Source: Thermocrinis sp. (lineage in GTDB: Bacteria; Aquificota; Aquificia; Aquificales; Aquificaceae). Taken from it: a stretch of DNA of 9,476 bases. Of the stretch, positions 4,685 through 9,476 are shown one piece after another (position 1 is the first letter of the stretch; each line of letters opens with the position of its first letter). The notes under the pieces were generated by a model. The model did no database searches, was not told the DNA's origin, and saw only the letters and a program-made list of their open reading frames with translations. The stretch covers positions 1 through 9,476 of the forward strand of contig JAEMPM010000038.1 in assembly GCA_022759285.1 (NCBI GenBank), written 5' to 3'. The position numbers and the translations under genes were made by a program.

Positions 4685-4735
4685 GGGGCAGTCAGTATTC
4701 CATGTCTAAGTTCGTTTCCCGCCCCTGCCCCTTTT
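4685..4735 (+). terminator. Terminator- or attenuator-like stem, complete cassette
   Basis: GGGGCAG (4685-4691) and CTGCCCC (4725-4731) with TTTT at 4732-4735, between the closing strand of the RNA and the ribosome-binding site of the protein gene. It marks the most natural 3' end for the RNA. The short U-run argues against complete termination. Confidence 0.38.
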
Positions 4736-4757
4736 GAAAAAAAAGCCAAAGGAGGGA

Positions 4758-4785
4758 GCTTGTCATGGACTTGGAAAGGACAAGC
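4758..4785 (+). promoter_or_regulatory. Start-codon hairpin, second copy
   Basis: Same 7-bp stem with the ATG at 4765 opening the 14-nt loop. Part of the 3' strand lies inside codons 5-7 of the gene, so the pairing constrains coding sequence. Confidence 0.4.
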
Positions 4786-5364
4786 CGATATATAGCCCAG
4801 TTATCAAGGCACAGCTATAAGTATGCCATCCTCGGAGAACTGTCCAACTACAATAGGGAATTAGTCAAAAGAATAGACTTTGAAGGGTTTGTCTTCTACC
4901 TTTGCCGTTTGCCATCCAAGAAGGAAGTTATAAGCTATTGTCTCCAAAAAACAGACAAGCCCTTCAAGGTCTATTGTCTGGCTTCCAAGCCTCTGGAGTT
5001 CCCAAATGCCCCTTTAAAGCTCTGGTATGACGAAAAGAACCAAAGGCTAAAGCTTATAGCCCAAAAGTCCTTCATAAATGCCTGCCTAAATGCCATTCAA
5101 AAAGCCTCAGAAGTCAAATATCCCAGCCCTAAACTCTATACTGCCCACATAAACAGAATTCTTCGCCAGCTGTATGGCATTCTCGCCTATACCTACAATG
5201 ACAAAGAAAGGCTAAAAGCCATAAAAAGAAAAGTCAAACATTGGGTAGTGGAAGCCCTTAAAAACCAGTATGGCTTAAAGCCAAAGGATGCCATGCTGGA
5301 CTATAGCCGTTATGTCCTAAAGTTCTCGGATGTCCTCAAGAAAAAGAAAGCCACCAAAGCGTAA
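4765..5364 (+). CDS. Uncharacterised basic RNA-linked protein, copy 2 (199 aa)
   Basis: Translation identical to the gene at 342-941. In this copy the whole upstream region is visible, so the gene can be placed about 905 nt downstream of the predicted transcript start, behind the complete RNA and an attenuator-like stem, with no separate promoter evident between them. RNA and protein are therefore probably co-transcribed, with the RNA forming a very long 5' leader or being processed from it. Confidence 0.85.
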   Translation: MDLERTSRYIAQLSRHSYKYAILGELSNYNRELVKRIDFEGFVFYLCRLPSKKEVISYCLQKTDKPFKVYCLASKPLEFPNAPLKLWYDEKNQRLKLIAQKSFINACLNAIQKASEVKYPSPKLYTAHINRILRQLYGILAYTYNDKERLKAIKRKVKHWVVEALKNQYGLKPKDAMLDYSRYVLKFSDVLKKKKATKA

Positions 5365-5549
5365 AGCTTGCCACCAAGTTTAAGCCATTGCGGCAAGGCG
5401 TCAAAGGGCACCTATCCAAAAATTTGGGGAGGAGAGGGGGAGGGAGGCTCCGCTTTGATTTTAGCAAAGCCCCTTAGGGCTTGCAAGCCCAATGACAAAA
5501 CAAAAAAAGGAAGGAAGGGGAGGGAAGGCGTGGCATAAGTTCTCCGTTG
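5365..5549. other. Convergent intergenic region, copy 2
   Basis: Identical to 942-1126: G/A tract at 5426-5447, hairpin 5452-5470, palindrome 5477-5490, cassette right end at 5509-5535. No gene. Confidence 0.5.
5509..5535 (-). repeat. Cassette right-end motif, copy 2
   Basis: Right boundary of the complete cassette, paired with the left-end motif at 3689-3714. The terminal nine bases differ from the left end only at the R position (GGCGTGGCA against GGCGTGACA). Confidence 0.55.
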
Positions 5550-5562
5550 TCAGATATCTGAC
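5549..5562. repeat. Palindrome over the primase stop codon, copy 2
   Basis: Identical palindrome at the end of the second primase gene, 14 bp beyond the cassette right end. Confidence 0.5.
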
Positions 5563-6608
5563 GGTTCTTTTGGCTTTAGTTCTGAGGGCGTCTCTTTGAC
5601 CCTTTTTATTGCCTTCCATACTGTCCTATAAAGATAGTCCCTAAGGTGTCTTGGCGTCTTTTTGCGTCTTTCTACTTCAGGGCTGTTGCATAATAACTCT
5701 TCATAGACACTAAAGGCAATAGATCCTTCGTCCCAGCCTGCCTCATAGGTAAATCTGACAATATGAGTAGCCCATGCCATGTCTGTGGCAGACTCGTCAA
5801 TAGTGCCGTCAGGCCTTCTCTTAATAAAATCGCTTCGTGGCCTAATAAGCACTGGCTTGTAGTTGATGGGGACTACAGGCCTAATGTAATAGCCTCCTGT
5901 CCTTTTGGGCAGTTCTTGCCCTTCTGTCTGTCTTTCTGCCACTTGGCCATTGTTGTTTTCTGCCACGCCTCCCTCCCTCCTCCCCTCAATTGTTTTTATT
6001 TCTTTGACGGTTATAAGTGTTGGGTTCTCGGGAATTGTGAAGATGACTAAGGGCTCAGGGTCATATTTGCCATTGGCTAGTCCTGGCATTCTTCTATGTT
6101 GGAAAAAAGAGGTTGCCCCTTTGTCTCCTAAGCCTAAGGCTTTTACCATTGTCTTTTGTATAAGGTCTGCGTCATCTACCGGGACAGGTTCTGCCAGTTT
6201 AAAGAAAGCCTGATATTTTCCTTCACTTGTCCAAAGGTAGACAAGGGGCGTATAGCCAAAGGGATTGTCAAGCTTGAAGTCATCCAGCCATATAAGAGAC
6301 ACTAATTCCTCTCTGTGTTCTTTGTAGTAGTCCGAGGGCTTCCAGAGAATGTCCTTGCCCTGGTGGTATTCTGGCAAAAGCTTAATGACAGTGTCGTAGA
6401 CTTTTTCCACAGGGACATTTGGCTCTCTGGCGTAGTCCTCCTTACTGACTTTTGGCTTATTAAACTCGCCTGCCTTATAATCAAATAAGGACAGGTCTAT
6501 CCTGAGCCCTGGGAAGTGCTGGGACATGAAGTCCCAAAAGGCTTTGAGTGTCTGCTGGTCTACCAGTCTTTGAGGGCTTTCTGCCCTCTTTTTCTTGCCT
6601 TTTGCCAT
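5550..6608 (-). CDS. RepB-like plasmid DNA primase, copy 2 (352 aa)
   Basis: Translation identical to the primase at 1127-2185, with the catalytic Asp pair, TS-GKYQ and R-PG-N-K motifs intact, so neither copy looks decayed. Two functional copies in tandem are expected for a plasmid dimer but would be redundant in a stable chromosomal array. It lies just right of the complete RNA cassette and converges with the second 199-aa gene. Confidence 0.75.
   Translation of the reverse strand: MAKGKKKRAESPQRLVDQQTLKAFWDFMSQHFPGLRIDLSLFDYKAGEFNKPKVSKEDYAREPNVPVEKVYDTVIKLLPEYHQGKDILWKPSDYYKEHREELVSLIWLDDFKLDNPFGYTPLVYLWTSEGKYQAFFKLAEPVPVDDADLIQKTMVKALGLGDKGATSFFQHRRMPGLANGKYDPEPLVIFTIPENPTLITVKEIKTIEGRREGGVAENNNGQVAERQTEGQELPKRTGGYYIRPVVPINYKPVLIRPRSDFIKRRPDGTIDESATDMAWATHIVRFTYEAGWDEGSIAFSVYEELLCNSPEVERRKKTPRHLRDYLYRTVWKAIKRVKETPSELKPKEPSDI
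5961..5988 (+). repeat. End-type motif inside the primase gene, copy 2
   Basis: Same motif in the second primase copy. Together with the minus-oriented motif at 8041-8067 it brackets about 2.1 kb holding the primase catalytic domain and the three smaller genes. Confidence 0.45.
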
Positions 6609-6638
6609 CTCTATACCCTCCTTAAAAGGTTTTTTGGC

Positions 6639-6989
6639 TTAAAAAGGCAGTTCATCGTCTGGCAGTTCTTCTGCCTCTTCTTCTTTTGTCAGTTCTTGGG
6701 TTGTGGCATTTTGCTCTTCTTTCTTTGCCTCGTATTCTTGCCAGATTTCCCTTAGCCTGTTCCTAAGCCATTCGGAGCCTTTTCCTTCGTCATTTAGGAA
6801 TGCCTTAACAACTTCTACGGCTTTTGTGGCAGGTTCTGGGTCTGGACAAAAAAGCATGTCCCAGATGTAATTAAGAATGGTGGCATAATCGCCAAGGACA
6901 TCCAAGAAGTAAAAGCTGCGGTGGTAGTAGTCAAAGTCTTTTGTTAGCTTCCTGGCAAGTTGTGGCATAAGGTCTTCCAGTTCTATCAT
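6639..6989 (-). CDS. SSB-tip helical protein, copy 2 (116 aa)
   Basis: Identical to the protein of 2216-2566, including the terminal DDELPF directly before the TAA stop. It again sits between the RepL-like gene (ATGA overlap) and the primase, which links it to replication initiation. Confidence 0.75.
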   Translation of the reverse strand: MIELEDLMPQLARKLTKDFDYYHRSFYFLDVLGDYATILNYIWDMLFCPDPEPATKAVEVVKAFLNDEGKGSEWLRNRLREIWQEYEAKKEEQNATTQELTKEEEAEELPDDELPF

Positions 6990-7405
6990 GGCTGTCCCTC
7001 CTCAAAGTAGTCTATGTTTGCCATTTTGCCAACAATGACGGTATATGGCCTCATGACATAGTAGTTGGTATTGATGCGTTTGATAAAGCCCTTTCTAAGT
7101 AAGACAGATAGCCATCGGTAAAATGTCCGCCTTGTTATGCCAAGATTGTCCATCGCTTCTTGAACTGTCAAATAAAAGTCCAGCCTGTCTTTATTAAGCT
7201 TGTTGGCCATGATGTAGGCTATAAGCCTAAAGGGGCCTGCCATAACTTCTTTGTCCCTAAAGACATCTTCCATAAAGGCATGGAAGACCTTGCTAAAGTT
7301 TTTGTCCCTTGGCTTGGGGCGTCCGCCATAAAGATAGAGAATGACTTCCTTTATTTCGCCTGTCTCTGGGTCAAATGTTGGCAATCTTGCCTTTGTCCCT
7401 TTCAT
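6986..7405 (-). CDS. RepL-like winged-helix protein, copy 2 (139 aa)
   Basis: Identical to 2563-2982; the same start choice applies (second ATG, 7405; the longer form begins at 7411). It shares the string LGITRRTFYRWL with the 110-aa protein encoded upstream, so the two winged-helix genes are paralogues within one element. Confidence 0.75.
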   Translation of the reverse strand: MKGTKARLPTFDPETGEIKEVILYLYGGRPKPRDKNFSKVFHAFMEDVFRDKEVMAGPFRLIAYIMANKLNKDRLDFYLTVQEAMDNLGITRRTFYRWLSVLLRKGFIKRINTNYYVMRPYTVIVGKMANIDYFEEGQP

Positions 7406-7425
7406 TGCCATACCTCCTTAAGGGT

Positions 7426-7467
7426 CTTTATAGGGACATATTATAGCACTCTATAGGGAAATGTCAA
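7426..7467 (-). promoter_or_regulatory. Consensus promoter of the replication operon, copy 2
   Basis: Same TTGACA/TATAAT pair (7467-7462 and 7445-7440) with the two CTYTATAGGGA repeats at 7426-7436 and 7449-7459. Confidence 0.8.
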
Positions 7468-7472
7468 GACTA

Positions 7473-7516
7473 CAGCCGTATAAAAACATTTCACCAGCCG
7501 TATAAAAACATTTCAC
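7473..7516. repeat. Two 22-bp direct repeats, copy 2
   Basis: Identical units at 7473-7494 and 7495-7516, between the operon promoter and the AT stretch of the second backbone. Confidence 0.65.
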
Positions 7517-7577
7517 CACCCTCTTTTTGTCCTCTCCTACTGCCACAAGGATTAGACAGTTTTTGACCCTCCCTCAG

Positions 7578-7597
7578 TATCTATATCTATATATATA
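7578..7597. other. AT-only stretch, copy 2
   Basis: Same alternating AT tract beside the second iteron pair. Confidence 0.4.
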
Positions 7598-7606
7598 GGC
7601 AGACCC

Positions 7607-7939
7607 TTAGGCGTCTTTTACAAGGTTCAGTCTGTAAACATTATTGGCAATCCTTGTCAAAAGACCCTTAGACATCAGGACTTTAAGCCACCTATAAAAA
7701 GTCCTTCTCGTTATGCCAAGGTCTTTTACTGCCCTATCGGGGGATATGACAACCTCAAGGGTGTCATGATAAGCCAAACTCATGGCATACAAAAGGAGCC
7801 TAATAGGGCCTCTAAAAATTTTTTTGTCTTTCAGCATGTCCTCTGAAAATAGGACAGACCATCCTTCGGGGCTGTCTGCAATAATAATATCTGCCTTATC
7901 TCCAATAATAAGGACTTTGCCCTCTTCCTTTTTGGGCAT
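7607..7939 (-). CDS. Winged-helix DNA-binding protein, copy 2 (110 aa)
   Basis: Identical to 3184-3516. It is the last backbone gene before the cassette in the next unit diverges; its upstream side faces the large inverted repeats (7979-8139) and the GTGTCATG-type repeats, which are candidate targets. Confidence 0.7.
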   Translation of the reverse strand: MPKKEEGKVLIIGDKADIIIADSPEGWSVLFSEDMLKDKKIFRGPIRLLLYAMSLAYHDTLEVVISPDRAVKDLGITRRTFYRWLKVLMSKGLLTRIANNVYRLNLVKDA

Positions 7940-7947
7940 GGGTAATT

Positions 7948-7974
7948 ATTTTAGGCAAAATTTCCTGAATGTCA
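7948..7974 (-). promoter_or_regulatory. Possible promoter of the 110-aa gene, copy 2
   Basis: Same TGACAT-N15-TAAAAT arrangement upstream of the ATG at 7939. Confidence 0.3.
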
Positions 7975-7978
7975 TTAG

Positions 7979-8042
7979 TCAAGCTTTTTGAATGTCCCTC
8001 AGGTGGCTTTCGTCCATGCCACAGGACATTAAAAGCTTTTGA
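7979..8042. repeat. Large imperfect inverted repeat, copy 2
   Basis: Identical to 3556-3619; it lies 70 bp before the left end of the diverged cassette. Confidence 0.5.
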
Positions 8043-8139
8043 GGGAGAGAGGGGAGAGGGCGTGACATCATTCACAGTGTCATGGTGTCATGGTGTCAAG
8101 CTTGAAGCTTATGTCACGCCTCCCTCCCTCTCCCTCCTC
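8041..8139. repeat. Junction inverted repeat before the diverged cassette
   Basis: Left arm 8041-8067 is identical to the other copy; right arm 8112-8139 has the same TGTCACGCC start but a different pyrimidine tract. Pairing is preserved despite the change. The three GTGTCATG-type repeats are at 8077-8100. Confidence 0.6.
8077..8100. repeat. Three 8-bp direct repeats GTGTCATG, copy 2
   Basis: Same array, ending seven bases before sequence identity with the first unit stops at 8107. Confidence 0.5.
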
Positions 8140-8250
8140 AGGGAGTTTGTCAAAGGGTCAGGGTGTCCTTTGGGTGCCCTTAGGTGCCGTCCGACCTTTA
8201 TAAAAGAGGCTTCCCATATCACGGCAGGCAGGGGCACAGGCAAAGACATC

Positions 8251-8279
8251 TTGACAGGGACAGTCAGCAGACATAGCTT
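8251..8279 (+). promoter_or_regulatory. Promoter of the diverged RNA cassette
   Basis: TTGACA at 8251-8256, 17-bp spacer, TAGCTT at 8274-8279. Spacing differs by one base from the other cassette and the -10 is weaker, yet the perfect -35 is conserved. Predicted start is near 8286, at the first base of the closing-helix strand. Confidence 0.5.
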
Positions 8280-8969
8280 TAAGGCCAACTGACGGCTGGC
8301 GGCTTTTTGGCGTAAGGCGGCTTACTCCATGCCAGCTTGTCAGTTAAGAGGAAGGCTTGTGCGTCCGCTAAAAGGTCTTGGCATATTGGACTTTCCCAAG
8401 TGCCAAGGCTGGCCGACGGTGAGTGGGCAAATCCCACCGCCTCCTGCCCGGAGGCTGACCCGTCCCTCGGGGCACCAGACCGTAGGCTTGGTCAGGGATT
8501 GACTGAGCCGTGAAGGCTGGTGTCTTAAGCAGGGGGAGAAGTCATTGCCCTTTGGCAATGGCGAGGGGCACCATAGGGACAGCCCGTAGGGGCGAAGCAG
8601 CGTTGAAGCCCGTCTGTCCCTCCCAGCCAAGGAAGTCTGGGAAGCCTCGTCCTTGGTCAGGGCTTTTAGGGACAAGGGACAGAGCCCGTATGTGGGTCAA
8701 GGGTGGAGCTGCGTCCCTCCCTGGTGGCAAAGCACCGTCGGCTAAGCGGAGATCTGCCTCACAGCCAGTAATGGCTGGTGGGTTAATAGCCCTTTGGAGG
8801 CAGACAGAGGCGCCATAGTAGCCGTCTCTGTCCTTAATAAGGACAGGGAGCCCAGAGGGTTAGAAGCCCGGTGTCCAGTTCTGGCTTCCAGTTCTGGACA
8901 CTTGCCTAATAGGCCTGGGTTAGGGCATAGCCCTTAGGCGAAGGGCGCCAGCCGTCAAAAGACGGTGGA

Positions 8970-9004
8970 GAGCCCGGTGCGTTTAAGCGACGCCCGCCGG
9001 GTTC
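8970..9004 (+). other. Domain V-like hairpin, covarying version
   Basis: Lower stem GAGCCCGGU with GCCGGGUUC, upper stem GCGUU with GACGC, loop UAAGC, CC bulge; again 35 nt. The AGC and GUU triad strands and the bulge are unchanged from 4592-4626, while the neighbouring pairs change on both strands. The loop is again five nucleotides and not GNRA, so the lack of a GNRA cap is a shared trait of this RNA and not decay of one copy. Confidence 0.6.
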
Positions 9005-9061
9005 GGGGAGAAGCCGCCGACAAGCCGTCAAGGAAAGCCGTCAGCCGTCAGCCAGTCAGTT

Positions 9062-9111
9062 GGGCAGAAGTTAGGTTTGTCCTTTTAGTCCGTTCCCTTC
9101 CCTGCCCTTTT
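9062..9111 (+). terminator. Terminator- or attenuator-like stem, diverged cassette
   Basis: GGGCAG (9062-9067) pairs with CTGCCC (9102-9107), then TTTT (9108-9111). The loop sequence differs from the other cassette but the stem, loop length and T-run are kept, so the element is under selection. Confidence 0.38.
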
Positions 9112-9134
9112 GAAAAAAAAGACAGGGGGGTAAT

Positions 9135-9158
9135 CTGTCATGGACTTAGAGAGGACAG
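9135..9158 (+). promoter_or_regulatory. Start-codon hairpin, diverged version
   Basis: CTGTC (9135-9139) pairs with GACAG (9154-9158), again with a 14-nt loop starting at the ATG (9140). The 5' strand has changed from GCTTGTC while pairing with the coding strand is kept. A competing pairing of GACAG (9121-9125) with the same CTGTC would expose the start, so a two-state switch is conceivable. Confidence 0.4.
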
Positions 9159-9476
9159 CAAGGTATATAGCCCAGTTATCAAGGCATGGCTACCGTTATG
9201 CCATCGTTGGCAAGCTTGTCAGGTATGACAGGGAAAAGGTCAAAAAGCTTGAATATGGGGACTTTGTCTTCTATCTTTGCCGTCTGCCATCCAAAAAAGA
9301 GGTCATAGCCTATTGTCTGCCAAGGTCAGAAGGCCTTTTCCGTGTCTATTGCCTGTCTTCCAAGCCTCTGGAGTTCCCAAATGCACCATTAAAACTTCAC
9401 TATGACGAAAAGACCCAAAGGCTTAGGCTCCTTGCCCAAAAGTCCTTTATCTCTGACTGTCTCAATGCCATAGAAA
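9140..9476 (+). CDS. Diverged homologue of the RNA-linked protein (partial, 112+ aa)
   Basis: An open frame from ATG at 9140 to the window end, starting MDLERTARYIAQLSRH. By hand it matches the other copies at about 81 of 112 residues (72%), with no gaps. Conserved blocks are the first 16 residues, FVFYLCRLPSKKEVI, SSKPLEFPNAPLKL (Ala or Ser at its first position) and AQKSFI; the region 25-41 and residues 61-68 vary. All four cysteines are kept. Many replacements are conservative (K/R, D/E, I/L/V), indicating purifying selection and a functional protein. The Shine-Dalgarno here is poorer (a G-run at 9125-9130) than in the other copies. Confidence 0.8.
   Translation, partial: MDLERTARYIAQLSRHGYRYAIVGKLVRYDREKVKKLEYGDFVFYLCRLPSKKEVIAYCLPRSEGLFRVYCLSSKPLEFPNAPLKLHYDEKTQRLRLLAQKSFISDCLNAIE

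Larger units (their letters stand above)
3860..4735 (+). ncRNA. Group II intron-like structured RNA without RT ORF
   Basis: The 5' end is inferred from the TTGACA/TAGATT promoter just upstream. Group II-like features are: GUGCG at 3970-3974 followed by a long hairpin; GUGGGUGAAAGUCCCAC (4034-4050), a bacterial group II hallmark; a GUAA-capped hairpin (4377-4392); a short hairpin where domain IV would lie (4568-4587); and a domain V-like hairpin (4592-4626). Helices that covary with the diverged copy include 3988-4018, 4052-4068, 4156-4171, 4237-4266, 4568-4587 and domain V. No reverse transcriptase is encoded and I see no convincing domain VI. The strand 3861-3878 can pair with 4654-4677, closing the whole RNA. 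A structured RNA is near certain; group II ancestry is likely but not proven; splicing activity is unknown. A GOLLD-, ROOL- or OLE-type large RNA is a less likely alternative. Confidence 0.68.
3689..5535 (+). mobile_element. Complete RNA-protein cassette bounded by inverted end repeats
   Basis: A 1,847-bp segment starting TGTCACGCC plus a C/T tract (3689-3714) and ending with the inverted version, a G/A tract plus GGCGTGGCA (5509-5535). Between them lie a promoter, the complete group II intron-like RNA (about 3860-4731) and the 199-aa gene. The backbone to its left is identical in both copies up to 3684/8107, whereas the cassettes that follow differ at many positions, so the boundary is supported by comparison as well as by the repeats. 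No short target duplication was seen outside the ends. Alternatives are a recombination breakpoint or a conserved protein-binding site at each end. Confidence 0.45.
4424..8107. repeat. Tandem unit, copy 2
   Basis: Second copy of 1-3684, offset by exactly 4,423 bp. The start codon of the next unit's 199-aa homologue lies only 4,375 bp after that of this unit (4765 to 9140), so the period shortens by 48 bp where the third, diverged cassette begins. The left edge is set by the window start; the repeat probably continues upstream of position 1. Confidence 0.95.
8286..9111 (+). ncRNA. Group II intron-like structured RNA, diverged version
   Basis: Homologue of 3860-4735 with compensatory changes. 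GCUGCC/GGCAGC becomes GCCUCC/GGAGGC (8439-8455), CCUGUC-UUCG-GACAGG becomes CAUUGCC-CUUU-GGCAAUG (8543-8560), CCCGAGG/CCUCGGG becomes CCAAGGA/UCCUUGG (8627-8656), and CCAUGUCC/GGGCAUGG becomes CCGUC/GACGG (8952-8965). GUGCG is kept at 8359-8363 and the domain V-like hairpin at 8970-9004. The 5' strand 8287-8306 pairs with 9034-9061 as about 20 bp interrupted by one 8-nt bulge. The core 8740-8953 is almost unchanged. It is about 50 nt shorter, mostly through loss of sequence before GUGCG. Confidence 0.68.
8112..9476 (+). mobile_element. Diverged RNA-protein cassette (truncated by window end)
   Basis: Starts with the same TGTCACGCC plus pyrimidine tract as the complete cassette and has the same order: promoter, structured RNA, 199-aa homologue. 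It is diverged throughout, including several indels; an extra ~40-nt stretch of the other cassette (around 3910-3955) is missing here. Divergence is uneven: a 214-nt RNA core (8740-8953) has only four differences, while the encoded protein is about 72% identical over 112 residues by hand count. It serves as the comparative partner that reveals RNA covariation. Confidence 0.5.

Noticed and set aside
3860..4735. Retron or diversity-generating element
   Set aside because: No reverse transcriptase is present in the window and no msr/msd-like inverted ends or template/variable repeat pair is seen.
3689..5535. Conventional insertion sequence
   Set aside because: No transposase, no target-site duplication and a large structured RNA occupying half of the segment.
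1..9476. tRNA or rRNA genes
   Set aside because: No cloverleaf with a TTCGANTC-type arm and no rRNA-like conserved core was recognised on either strand.

Overview
This window is mostly one 4,423-bp unit repeated in tandem, followed by a divergent third unit. Positions 1-3684 recur at 4424-8107; I found no difference between the two copies. From 8108 on, the next unit is homologous but clearly diverged, and it is cut by the window end. The organism looks bacterial: there is a perfect TTGACA-N16-TATAAT promoter and there are strong AGGAGG Shine-Dalgarno sites. Heavy AGG arginine and Lys/Glu-rich proteins lean towards a thermophile, but I cannot name a taxon. The gene content is that of a small plasmid or plasmid-derived integrative element, either in a true tandem array or as a concatemer of a multicopy plasmid.

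Each unit has two halves. The backbone (about 1113-3688 and 5536-8111) is a minus-strand replication module. It holds a 110-aa winged-helix protein, then an operon of a ~139-aa winged-helix protein (RepL-like), a 116-aa helical protein ending in an SSB-like acidic tip (DDELPF), and a 352-aa RepB-like primase. Control regions between these genes contain two 22-bp direct repeats (iteron-like), paired operator-like repeats around the main promoter, three GTGTCATG-type repeats and two large inverted repeats.

The other half is a plus-strand cassette of about 1.85 kb (3689-5535 complete; 1-1112 and 8112-9476 partial). Its two ends carry the same sequence, TGYCACGCC plus a pyrimidine tract, in inverted orientation. 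The cassette has a promoter, a structured RNA of about 0.87 kb, and a 199-aa basic protein of no family I recognise. The RNA has hallmarks of a group II intron: a GUGCG motif, the GUGGGUGAAAGUCCCAC hairpin, and a 35-nt domain V-like hairpin with the AGC triad and a 2-nt bulge. It has no reverse-transcriptase ORF and no recognisable domain VI. Comparison of the two cassette versions shows compensatory base changes in many helices, so the RNA fold is well supported.

The sharpest signal is that the backbones are identical up to 3684/8107, four bases before the cassette end motif, and then the cassettes diverge. The two halves therefore seem to have different histories. My reading is a plasmid-like replicon coupled to an RT-less, group II intron-like RNA plus a dedicated protein, a combination I do not recognise as a described system.
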